Origin: Excoecaria cochinchinensis
Lineage: Eukaryota > Streptophyta > Magnoliopsida > Malpighiales > Euphorbiaceae
NCBI GenBank assembly: GCA_947683425.1
Contig: CANTUQ010000004.1
Coordinates: 35,789,001 to 35,853,000, forward strand
Length of the DNA: 64,000 bases
Direction: 5' to 3'
Shown here: positions 9,290 through 20,834 of the stretch, piece after piece
How positions within the stretch are numbered: the stretch's first letter is position 1
Layout of the letters: each line of letters opens with the position of its first letter
Position numbers and translations under genes: made by a program
Notes under the pieces: generated by a model
The model's input: only the letters and a program-made list of their open reading frames with translations
The model's database searches: none
Told to the model about the DNA's origin: nothing

Positions 9290-12200
9290 TGATGTGATTG
9301 CAGGTAAGTTTCTACTCCATGACATTGAATTGTATGCTCTAATTGACCCTGGTTCCACACACTCATATTTGTGCACTAATAAGTTAAGTGATAAGTTGCA
9401 TTATGTAGACCAGTTAGACTTTGAGATTTGTGTGACCAGTCATTTAGGGCATAGTGTCAATGTGAGTAGAATGTATAGGAATTGTCCCTTGTTGGTTGAG
9501 GGAGTTGAGTTGCCAGCAGAATTGATTGAGTTGCCTTTCAAAGAGTTTGATTTGATTTTAGGTATGGATTGATTCGGTAAGCATCGGGCAGTGGTTGACT
9601 GTCATAGGAAGACAGTTGTGCTTCGGGATAGAGATCGGTCTTCTGTTATTATTAAAGGTTTGGGAGTTAGCTCTTTTAGCATTGTGATTTCCGCAATGCA
9701 AGCTAAAAGCTTCATTAGGAAGGGTTGTGAGGCTTTTTTGGCAGGGGTGTTGGATTCCAAGAGGGATCAAGTTAGGATTGAGGATATCCCGGTTGTCCGA
9801 GAGTTTGGTGATGTGTTCCCGAGTGAGTTGCCTGGTTTTCCTCCTGAGAGAGAAGTGGAGTTGTCCATAGAGATAGTGCCAGGTACTTTGCCTATATCGA
9901 AAGCACCTTATCGGATGGCTCCTGTAGAGTTGAGAGAACTCAAAACTCAACTGCAAGAGCTATTGGATAAGGGGTTTATTCAACACAGCATATCTCCGCG
10001 GGGAGCTCCGGTGTTGTTTGTTAAGAAGAAGGATGGTTCTTTGAGGATGTGCATCGACTATAGGCAAATTAACAAGGTCATAATGAAGAATAAGTATCCA
10101 TTGCCTAGGGTCGAGGATTTGTTTGATTAGCTTTGAGGTGCCGGTGTCTTTTCAAAGATTGATCTCCGGTCGGGTTATTATCAGTTACGAGTTCAGGATG
10201 CGGATGTGGATAAGACTGCATTTCGGATTAGGTATGGCCATTATGAGTTTTTAGTGATGCCATTTGGTTTGACCAATGTACTGGCGGCTTTTATGGATTT
10301 GATGAACCGAGTGTTCAGGCCATATCTTGATCGATTTGTAATAGTGTTCATAGATGATATCTTGGTGTATTCCAAGGATGAGAGTGAGCATGAGGAGCAT
10401 CTCCAGTTGGTTTTGCAAGTTCTGAGAGAGCATCGGTTGTTTGCCAAGCTTAGTAAGTGTGATTTTTGGCTCCGGGACGTGTCTTTCTTGGGTCATATTG
10501 TTTCGGCTAAGGGTATTTCAAGTTGATCCATCTAAGATTGAGGCAATTATTGATTGAAAAGTGCCTAGGAATGTTCCAGAAGTGAGGAGTTTTCTTGGTT
10601 TGGCGGGTTACTATCGTCGGTTTGTGAAGTGTTTCTCAGTTATTGCTACTCCGATGACGAGGTTGTTGAGGAAAGGAGTTAAGTTTGAGTGGTCGAATAA
10701 GTGTCAGGCTTGTTTTGAGCAGTGGAAGAAGTTGCTAGTCGAAGATCCTATACTTACTCAACCCATCTCGGCTAAGGAGTTTGTAATGTGTAGTGACGCT
10801 TTGGGTATTGGTCTTGGTTGTGTTTTAATGTAAGAGGGAAAGGTTATGGCTTATGCTTCCCGTCATTTAAAGCCACATGAGAGGAATTATCCGATGCACG
10901 ATTTAGAGTTGGTGGCTGTGATATTTGCTTTAAAGATTTGGCGGCATTATCTTTATGGGGAGAAGTGTAGGATCTTTATGGACCATAAGAGCTTGAAGTA
11001 TCTCCTCACGTAGAAGGAGTTGAACATGAGACAGCACCGATGGTTAGAGCTGTTCAAGGACTACGACTACATATTGGATTACCACCCGAGTAAGGCTAAT
11101 GTGATCGCGGATGCTTTGAGTGGGAAGTTGGTTTCTGCTCTGTTCTTGAGGCGGTTTAAGTGGAGGTTTGATTCGGATGAGGCTTTGGTTGCTCGGTTGA
11201 GAGTGAAGTCTACCTTGAGACAGAGGATTGTGGATGCACAGAAGGATGATAAGAGGTTGTAGCGGGTTGTGCAAGAGGTTAGTTCTAGTAAGCAGTCAGA
11301 GCTCTCGATTTTGGATGGGGTGCTTAGATATAGAAATCGGTTGTGTGTACCTTAGAATGAGGACTTAAGGAAATAGCTTTTGAGAGAGGCACATACTACG
11401 GTTTTCACTATGCATCCCAGTAGTGACAAGATGTATCGGGATAGGAAGTAGTTCTACTGGTGGTCAGGTATGAAGAGGGATATTGTGGATTTTGTGTCTA
11501 AGTGTTTGACTTGTCAGCAGGTAAAGGCTGAGCATCAAGTTCCTTAGGGATTGCTCACACCTTTATCCGTCCCCGAGTGGAAGTGGGATGATATCGCCAT
11601 GGACTTTGTATCTGGTTTGCCTTTGACTCAGAAGAAGCATGACTCAGTATGGGTGATAGTGGATCGGCTTACGAAGTCAGCTCATTTCCTACCGATTAGA
11701 GTGGATTATTCGATGGATAAGTTAGCCAGTATCAATGTGGATGAGGTAGTCAGACTGCATGGAGTGCCGTTGTCCATAGTGTCAGATCGGGACCTAAGGT
11801 TCACTTCAAAGTTTTGGAAAGAAGTGCAAAGGGCTTTGGGTACTAAGTTGAACTTCAGTACGGCATTCCATCCTTAGACAGATGGTCAGTCAGAGCGGGT
11901 TGTATAGATTTTAGAGGATATGTTGCGGGCTTGTACATTGGATTTTTCGAGTTGTTGGGACAGATATGTGTAGTTTATGGAGTTTGCCTACAATAACAGT
12001 TACCAGGCGAGCATCGGTATGTCATCGTATGAAGCTTTGTATGGTCGGCAGTGTAGAACTCCAGTTTGTTGGACTGAGTTATCAGAACATTCAGTTATTG
12101 GGCCAGACTTAGTTAGAGATACAGAGGAAAAGATCAGAGTTGTGCAGCAGAATTTGAAGGCTGCTAAGGATCGACATAAGTCTTATGCTAACCTTAAGAG

Positions 12201-12610
12201 GAAAGATGTTCAGTTTGATGTTCGGCTTAGTCCTCGATTTATTGGACCGTATGAAGTGTGGGCTAAGGTTGGTCCAGTAGCCTATAGGTTGGCTTTACCG
12301 ATGGAGTTAGCGAAGTTGCACGATGTTTTCCATGTTTCGATGCTACGTCGGTATAGATCGGATCCTTCATATGTATTGTCAGTTCAGGATGTGCAAGTGC
12401 AGCCACACTTTTCTTATGATGAGGAACCGAAGGCCATCCTAGCTCGGGAAGTGAGACAGTTGAGGAGTAAGCAAGTCCCTTTGGTCAAAGTATTATGGAA
12501 TGACCACGGAGTCGAAGAAGCTACTTGGGAACCAGAGGCGACGATGAGGGCTCAGTATTCGCATTTGTTCAGTTCAGGTGAGAATTTCAAGGACGAAATT
12601 CTTATTAGTA
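9290..12610 (+). pseudogene. pol of element C (protease, RT, RNase H, integrase, chromodomain-like), broken
   Basis: Protease: ALIDPGSTHSYL with catalytic Asp in DPGS (about 9335-9365) and LILGMD, where the next Trp codon has become TGA (9571-9573). RT: KKKDGSLRMCIDYRQINK (about 10020-10075), MPFGLTN, and the FIDDILVYSK active site (about 10350). RNase H and its DHKSL block: about 10790-11010. Integrase: zinc region about 11400-11525, core with MDFVSGLP, SDRDLRFTS and QSERVV. The tail ends VEEATWEPEATMRAQY. About 25 codons between VQFDV and RLSPRF are missing relative to the copy at 4978-5060. At least ten stops occur, many of them CAG/CAA to TAG/TAA. Confidence 0.9.
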
Positions 12611-12619
12611 GGGGAGAGT

Positions 12620-15126
12620 TGTCACACCCCATTTGCCCCCTAGAAGTTTGAGCCATGTTTGTGCATGTGTATTATGTGTGTTTTGGCATGTGATAAGGGT
12701 ATTTTGGGTAAATGCATGTTTTTTTGGGTTTTGCTAGTATGTGGGTGCATATTTGCTATTAGGGTGTGAATTAGTTGGGTTGCATTTGGGTGTGTTGCTC
12801 ATATGTTTGTAGGATGTGAGTGAGTGAGTTGTGCTTGTGTGTTGTGCTCATACTTTGGTAGGGTGTTATAAGTTAGGGTGATATTATGTGTGTGTAGTGT
12901 ATTGTTGTTGGGTGTGAGTGGTTAATTTCAACCACTAGGGAGAGGACATATGGCTAGGTTAGGAAAAGAAAAGTAGAAGAAGAGAGAGAATTGGGAGATC
13001 AGAATTCTTCATATCCTTTCCCGTTTTCCCCTCTTCTCTTTGTCTTTCTTTTCCTTTGCTTTCCATTTTTGTGCCCTAGCTTGGATTCAAGTCATAGTTG
13101 GTGGGAATTGATCACCTCTTAGCATTTTAGAGGTAAGTTTATTGCATTTGTTCTTCATTTTCTTCATCTTGTTCATCTTTTCCTTATAATTTCTAGGTTT
13201 AGAGTTAATCTAGGGTTTTTGTTTGTGTGATTTGTGGGTGTGTTTGGTTAGTTGAGCCTCCTCCCAAAGGGAAGGAGAAGGCATCGGGAAGTCGCACTAA
13301 GTGATTAGGAGCTAAGGAGATTCAGGTTTAGGAGTTTTTGTGATTTATGCATTTTTTGTGATTTTTGCTCTTTGGATGAATTTCTGGAAATTTATGGTGG
13401 GTAAATAGGCTTATATTGGTACATATGATATGGGTTTTGAGTTTTGATCAGTTATGTTGCATAATTATTGAATTATTGAATCAAATGTGAAGTTTATGGA
13501 ACTTTGCTGCAGAATTTTCTGGTTTGTGATTTTTGAAATCTTGATTTGTGAAATGATGATTTATTTTGGAATTAATTGTGGAAATATGTTATTTTATGTT
13601 GATTATGGTGTTTGGAAAGCTTAATTTGAGGTAGGGTTGAATTTGGAGTGATTTGGGTCAAAATGGTTTGAGTTGGAAATTTCTGGGTTCCCTGTGCTTT
13701 TATTGAGAAATGGAAATCTCGATGCTTTCGCGAGCGCGAAAGAATGGAATTTCCAGCTCTCGTGTGTTTTGCTTTTAGAATTGATGGCCGTCCGACTCGT
13801 GCTGGAGAAGCACGACTCATGCTCCCTTCCGCATGTGCGAGTTGTGCATCTCAGCGGGACGTCGGCAGCAGGTGAGGATCAGCACAACTCGTGCTGATGA
13901 AGCACGACTCTTGCTTGAGAAGCACGACTTGTGCTCGCTCAGCACGACTCGTGCTGGTGTGGCTTCTTCTGCATGTCGTGCTTTAGTGCACGACTAGGAT
14001 GAGGGACATCCGACACGAGTCGTTTCGTTTAGCACGACTTGTGTCCGATGTCTTACTGTCGTGAGCGCGACAGAGACCCCAATCTGCCCTATTTTTCTCG
14101 CACGCCCAGTTTTTCGAAATGAACTTCAAATGTTTTTTTCTTGCCTTTTTGCTACTGTATGTTATATGAATTTGTTTATATGACTATTATTATATGAATT
14201 ATGCATGACAAATTATATATATATTGTGAATTGAGACATGATTTGGATTATGCACGACCTGCGAAAGTCAGCCTAGTGGATAGTTGGGCATGCCTAATAG
14301 TGTCTTTCAGCTGCAGCCTTAGTTCCGTTTGGACCCCGATCAGGTCCCCGTCTGGTTCCTCGCGAACCCTTATGAATTTTGGACCTTGTTTAAGGTTCCT
14401 CCGAAAAATTGTTTTGAATGTGATAAAATAAATGGTTTTCGATTCGTACCCGTAAGGTACTGTCTGTACTCGATTCATACCCGTAAGGTACTGTCTGTAT
14501 ACTCGTTATCCACTATTGTGAGTTAGCAGGTGTTCTGAATGTATGAATGTGGATATGAGCTTCTGAATGTATGTCTTTATTCTGTAAACATGGTTATATA
14601 TCTGACATAATTATCCGCATATGTCATATCGTATGTGATTTGCTTTGGCGACCATTGTGAATGGCCGTCCACTCCTTTGTGTGTGTGTTCCCCACTAAGC
14701 GTTATCGCTTAGCACGGTGTTTTATCCATGCAAGTGCGAAAGGTGCTATATTTTAGGAGAGTTGCCGCCAGTCAAGCCAACACAGAAGGGATTAGTGTTA
14801 CGGCTAATTTTTGTAGTATGATATGATTATTCTTTTTGTAATAGAACTCTCTTTGTATCAGTAATTTTGTAAGCTCCCGCTCTTTTTATTTTGGATATGT
14901 AATTCTTTTGTTTGGGCAATTGATCAGAATATTATTATAATGATTTTGTTATATTAATGTATGATCAGTTGTTGTTTCTCAAAGTTTTAATTTGCACTGT
15001 ATTTATATATGTTATTGTGGATGAATGTATGTTTTTGTATCAATCTGTTGGTGCAACACCCCTGCTCCTACGGCATCTCACTCCTATCCGGATGGGTTCG
15101 CCTATGTATGGATAGGGGGTGTTACA
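12620..15126 (+). repeat. 3' LTR of element C (2507 bp)
   Basis: Same ends and layout as 5445-7956, with scattered substitutions and small indels: purine-rich tract before 12620, donor AGGTAAGT at 13132, PKGKEKASGSRTK micro-ORF about 13262-13300, GCACGACTCGTGCT-type palindromes 13796-14045, CTGTCGTGAGCGCGACAG near 14057, stems GGACC/GGTCC (14331-14347) and GGTTC/GAACC (14354-14368), double hairpin about 14694. A short duplication of the ACCCGTAAGGTAC block occurs near 14448-14490. Confidence 0.9.
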
Positions 15127-17275
15127 ATAAGATACAAAAGTGCCTTAGAATAAAAGATCAAATACATATCTGATATCAAAACCAAATTACAAAAGTAGAG
15201 TTTACATCAAGAGTCATCATTACAAAATCTGTAAACTAATATATATACAAAAGGGGGTACAATCAGAACTACAAAATCTCTCTCTCTTAGTTGTGTTGGC
15301 CCTGCTGAAACGGATCACCCTGCCCAAAAACTCCAACATCTTTCGCACCTGCACGGATGAAACACCCGTGCCAAGCGAATATGCTTAGTGGGGAAAACAC
15401 AAAGAAAAATGACCACTCATAGTGGACGTCAGAACAAATCACATACACATGGCACATACTGAACCTCAATACTTAAAACAGTTCATCAGACTTCATCATA
15501 CTCAAGATAACAATATCTTTCACCTTACAATCAATTATACCGAACTAAATTATAACACATAATTACAAAAATCTTGCTTATTCAAAATAGTGGATAGTGA
15601 GTAATGCATAGTCATTCAAAACGCATGGATATCCGAGGCTATCAAAATTATCCTTTTCTTTTGTGTTCAAACATTTTCGCATGAAATCTTAAACAAGATT
15701 CAAGTTTAAAAGGGATCATGAGGATCCAAATAGGGACCTGATCAGTGTCCAGAACGCATATGCATTGCTGCAGCAAACTGAACTCTATAGGAATGCCTAT
15801 TTATCCACTTATTGACTCTCGCAGGTCAAGCACAAAGTTATGAAATTACATTCATATAATTCATAATATTATCCATGTATAACTATGAAAGCATTACAAG
15901 ATTGAAAATTAAACATTGAAAGGATAAAAAGAAATTTCAATTTGAAGCCAGGAGGTGTCGCGCTCGCGACAGAGGCCAAATTTGCCCCAGGTTGCAATCA
16001 TGGCAGTCCTTGTACTCGTACAGGGACGGAAACAAATCCCACTGTTGCACTCGCGATGGTCGACGTGCTTATGATAGTGAGCGGCCAGTAAAAGCTGTCG
16101 CGCGCTCGCGACAGGAGACTATCCAAAATTGCTCGGCAGCCGAGCGTTCTGTCGCGCTCGTGACAGAGAACCCTCGTTGCGGCCACTCGGCAGCCCACGC
16201 TCGATGCACACGAAGGCTGAAATCATTGAGCTCTATCGCAACGTCGCGACAGGGTCATGATTTCTAACCCCTTATGCGACAAACCTGCAGAAATTCACTC
16301 CCAAACATCACCCAAACCTCCAATTGACTTCAAAACACAATCCAACACAAATAGATCATTCACAACATCTTAAACAACCTAAAACACAACTTATAGTCCA
16401 ATTATCATCATCAAATCATACCATTTACAAGATCAAATTTCAAAATTTATTAAACCAGCATTTTCTCTTAGAATTCCATACAAACTCATACTATAGCTCA
16501 ATTCTTCACAAACTTTGCATCTCAACTCAAGATAATCAATACCCAAATCAATTAAATACAAATACCCACAATATACCCCATTAATTTCAATAATTACCAC
16601 AAAACACAAAAAAAAATCACACGAAACACACAAAAGCAACAAACATTCCCAAACCTCAAGTTCTTGAATTCCAATCATGGGCTCCACTTTCACTTGCTAT
16701 TTCCTTGCCTTTGGGCTCTCTAGGAGGGATCTCTGAGCAAAAACATCCATCATAACAAGCTTTAAAACTCTAACTCCAAAATACCCAATTACTGAAATTA
16801 ACTAAATTAAAAGAAACAAGAGGATGAGGAATAATAATAAGCTATCACTTACCTAAATCAACTTAGGATTACCCAAAACTCACCCAAAATTGCTGCTAGA
16901 AAGGAAGGATCACAAGAAAGTAAAGAACCAAGGGAGAAAAAGATGAAGAACGGGGAAAAAAGGAAAAAACGGGAAAAGCAAAAAGGAAAAGTTGTTTCTC
17001 TCTCCTCTCTCCACACTATAAATATCTCCCTCACAAGCCATATGGCAGCCTCCTATTGGAAGACTACCCCAAGACACACCCAACAACTATTCTCTTACCT
17101 ACACCCAAATCCAAACCTCTCTTACACACACACTCACACCCAAGCAAAACCCCACAATTACATAATACTATACTTCAAACCATACAGATACACAAAATAA
17201 CACATGCCAAACTTGAACACATACAATCACACACGCACAACACTCAAACTACCAGGGTGGGAACAGGGCGTTACA
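15127..17275 (-). mobile_element. Minus-strand LTR (family H), 3' end cut off by the element C composite
   Basis: Read on the minus strand it starts TGTAACGCCC at 17275 and runs left to 15127, where the element C composite interrupts it; the rest should lie left of the window. Minus-strand landmarks: donor GGTAAGT near 16850; EPKGKEIASESGAHD block about 16670-16720; CTGTCGCG-type inverted repeats at about 15956-15973, 16096-16115 and 16149-16166; CTAAGC hairpin plus CACGG...CCGTG and CAG near 15350-15395. No coding sequence is seen. It sits inside the 5' LTR of element D. Confidence 0.78.
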
Positions 17276-17721
17276 TATAATGAGCTTTAAATGGTTAAAA
17301 TGTGATTAATTTGATGATATGTGTGAAAAGGACATAATTGGAATTATGTAAAAAGTTTGAGGGCAAAATGATAATTTTATAAAAAGTTGGTAAAAAGTGA
17401 GAAAGTTAGGTAAAAAGTGTAAGTATAAGGGTAAATTGGTTTATTGGAAATTTTGGGAATTGCAATCACCACTGGGCATTTTTAATGCTTAGCATGTAGT
17501 TTTGTTTGACTGCATGTAGGTTCACCTTAGGATTTAGAGCAAGACAGCTCACATATTTTGGGAGTGAGCAAGAGTTTACATTTTGAGTACTAAGTATGTA
17601 AGAAGTGTGGCATGTATATGTCTTATATTTTGTTTTGGGTACTGGTATTTGTATCGGTCTGTAAAAATGGTAAACATATTAGTGACTGTGCGTGTGATGT
17701 ATTTTGATTTATGACTGAATG
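17276..17721 (+). repeat. Element D 5' LTR, middle fragment
   Basis: AT-rich, no coding sequence. The first 180 bp nearly match 38570-38745, which lies in the other LTR of element D; this identifies it. It is separated from the LTR end (20323-20680) by the solo LTR. Confidence 0.7.
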
Positions 17722-20322
17722 TGTCACATCCCAAAAATGGCCTAGTAGAATTGTATGTGTAATTGGATTATTAAAGGGTATTTTGGTAATTTATGCATTT
17801 GAATTAAGGACTTAATTGAAGAGTTATTTAAAGTATTTAGAGGAAGAATTTTATTAGTTATCAATTGGTAATTTATAAGGATTTATAAGGGAATTTACAA
17901 GGACTAGAAGCAAAAGTCAAGAAAGTTGTAAAAGAGGTTCAATAGTAGAGTGACATGTGTATGGGTTGTTCGGTGCATTAATGGGGATTTGAAAGGAGTA
18001 GAGAGAGGGAAGGCTGGAAACTTTAGCTTCCCATGGAAGCTATTGGATTTTGCTCCTCTTCCCTTGCCCTCTCACATTTTTCTTTCTCTTCTTCATTTCT
18101 GCTCTCAAGTCTTGCATGTGTTGTTCTTCAATCTTTGAGCTAGTGTTTTGAGATTTGAAGGGTTCTAAGAGGTAAGTAGCTGCAAGTACTTTGGGTTTTC
18201 TTCTTCTTTTCCTTCTCACGGGTTGGATTTAGGTTATGTGGTTGTTTGCATGGGAACTAATCTTTGGTTTTGATTGGGTTTGTGCAAGAATCTGAAGAGA
18301 GGAGGAAGGATAAAGGAAAAGGAAAGATTGGATCTTGAAGCCAGTGGATTTTTGAAGCTCCATTTCTAGGTTTGGGAGTTGTTTGAGAGTGTTCTATCCA
18401 TTCTCGTTTTGGATCCTGTTTTGAGTTCAAATGTTTCTGTTATTTGTGTGTTTTGGTATATGAAAATGCATGAGTATTATTGATTTATGTACATGATTTG
18501 TGATGAGATAGTTACAGTGGTTTGCATGTTGATTTAGAAGTGTATCTACATGAATATGAGATGGATTTCTGGGTTTAAACAACCTTAATATATGTTGTGT
18601 TGATTTATGTAATTGTTGTGTAATTTGAATTATATTTGTTATAAGCATGATTGGAGAGCACTAAAGGTACGTGTTTATGTGATTTTGCATGATATTTGAT
18701 GTTGGGTAAAATGGGTTTTGAATTTGATGAACTCTGGATTCTTGCGTCTTTTGAGAAATTGAAGAACGGATGCTATCACGAGCGCGACACTTGTCGCGAT
18801 CATGACAGAATCATGAAATTCACTTTCTCGCGCAGCGCTGAGATGTTTCGTCCGAGTCGTGAGGAGGAATCACGACTCTGTAGTGGCACCAGACATCTTC
18901 ATGAGTCATGAAGATGGCTCACGACATGTGAAGATGCCTAGCGCCTCATGCCTTCTTTCCTGGTAGGCAGTCACGAGTCGTGAGGGAGGATCACGACTCG
19001 TGACCGCCCCTTTCTTGAGAAGAGCTTGCATCACGAGTCATGAGAGAGGATCACGACTCATGACCGCCCCTTGCCTGTGAGGCGAGACGCTAGCATCACG
19101 AGTCACAACAGCATGTGCGACTCATGACTGGCCTCTCTTCCCTCATTGTTGCGAGCGCGACAGTGAGGTCTCTCCTGCCCTGTTTTGAAAAAGAAGTTTT
19201 GAGCTTATTTTACATGGGTTTTTATTACATAACACATGATTTGTCTTATATGGCCTATTAATTGATAAATTATATGTTCTTAATTAGATTGGTACATGAT
19301 TTATATGTCTTCATCTTGATTAAATACACATGTATACATAAAATAACATGATTATACTTAATTTATCCTCTATTATATGATAATTACTTTAGATCATGAT
19401 TGAGTTGTTACTTGAGCCTGGTAGTCATAGTTAGTGGATGGATAAGCGCTTATCAAGGCTCAGGGTGTGAGTGCAGCTGCCATATGTTATTTGTTACTTG
19501 CGGGCCCCATTTTGGGTCTTTATTTTGGCCCCGTTTGGGTCATATAAGATGTTTGAGGCCTCGGTCTCCGATATACTTTCGGGTATACATGATTATAAAA
19601 ATGTTTTGAGACCCATGTCTCCATATGCTTGGGATACTGTGTCCTATCGGTATCATTAATACCCGTATCCACTAGTTAGCGAGTAATCAGGCTACTTCTT
19701 GAGGTTGTACATGAGATTGATATATGAAGCTATTAGTTATATGAAATGAATATATGTTACATGTATATGTATATGCGTTATGACATGATAAATGGAATAC
19801 TTGTATTCGGATATGAATGGTTACATTTTCGATATACATGTATGATGAATACTTGCTATAAGCATGAGTAGTATATGTTTATATGTTATTTTTATTATTA
19901 AGCTTATATATACGTTTATTACAATTATATGTGCATGCATGTGTTGTTCCTCCCCACTAAGCCTTATCGTTTAGCACGGGCTCTTTTCCCGTGTAGGTAG
20001 CAGGTTCATTTTGGAGTTGGACATCTGCAGGTCAGCCACTAGAAGTCTTTAATTGGAGTTATTTTGTCTTCTGCTGTATTTTGTATATGGAACTAATTTT
20101 GGAAATGTAATTTTGTAAAGGATGATTTTTTCATATGTATATGTTAAATGTTTATCTTTTACAAATTCCTTTTTGTAAAAACTATATGGTTATATATATG
20201 GATTTGTTATCTTTTGATTAAATGTATTTGTTTTCTTAGCTTATATGAGCATATGTATATGTATTTGAGTTTGTATGCGTGGCGCTCCGGTATCCTTCCA
20301 ATGGGTGTATCGAGGTGTTACA
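17722..20322 (+). mobile_element. Solo LTR (2601 bp) inside element D 5' LTR
   Basis: Starts TGTCACATCCC, ends GAGGTGTTACA, with no internal region next to it. Flanks are GAATG (17717-17721) and GAACG (20323-20327), a 4-of-5 match that reads as an aged target duplication. Inside: donor AGGTAAGT (18171), micro-ORF QESEERRKDKGKGKIGS (18285-18338), TCACGACTCGTGA-type palindromes about 18835-19135 flanked by TCGCG-type repeats at 18775 and 19148, hairpins 19555-19670, double hairpin 19956-19997. Solo LTRs arise by recombination between the two LTRs of one element. Confidence 0.88.
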
Positions 20323-20680
20323 GAACGTATGTGAATGAATGTTGGCATGCCAAATAATGTGATAGAAAAGTAAGTAAAAAGGGAATTGGGAATGATAAAT
20401 GTGTGAATGCATGTTAATGAAAACTGACCAAATAAATAGTGACCTTAGACAGTTATAGGTTAATCGGTGAAATTGATAATAAGTTAAAATGTGATTTTAA
20501 GATTAAAGGCCTAGGGACTTGTGATCGATTGATTTAATTAATTGTAATAATGATGTCCGTAGGAAAAAAAATGTACCCATTTTAATTAATTTGCTATTTA
20601 ATAACCTGATTAGTTTAATTAGGTTAACCGATTTGGAAAGAACAGTTAATTAATGTTACGTAAGGCTTAAGGGTGTTACA
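20323..20680 (+). repeat. Element D 5' LTR, 3' end
   Basis: AT-rich sequence ending GGGTGTTACA immediately before a primer site, so this is the end of the D 5' LTR. No gene is seen in it. Confidence 0.8.
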
Positions 20681-20688
20681 TTTTATAT

Positions 20689-20700
20689 TGGTATCAGAGC
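20689..20700 (+). other. Primer binding site of element D (tRNA-iMet)
   Basis: TGGTATCAGAGC, an exact copy of the usual Ty3/gypsy primer site, 8 nt after the LTR end. Confidence 0.9.
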
Positions 20701-20834
20701 TCCGGTTTAGGCAATTCTAAGATCGAAGTGGGTCAATAGGATTGATATAAGTACATGTACATGCCAATAAATATTTGGATAGTATAGTATGTGAGGCTAA
20801 TGTATGCTTGCTCCTAGTGTTAGAGAGTATTAGA

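Larger units (their letters stand above)
5445..15126 (+). mobile_element. Tekay/Del-like Ty3/gypsy element C, both LTRs, decayed
   Basis: Structurally complete 9.7-kb element: 5' LTR 5445-7956 (2512 bp), primer site, gag, pol, 3' LTR 12620-15126 (2507 bp). Both LTRs start TGTCACACCCC and end GGGGGTGTTACA. The upstream sequence 3340-5444 is the pol end of a second copy running into the same 5' LTR, so the unit is really pol-LTR-gag-pol-LTR. The composite is inserted in a minus-strand LTR (15127-17275). Right flank is ATAAG; the left flank is outside the window. Many nonsense changes make it non-functional. Confidence 0.9.
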
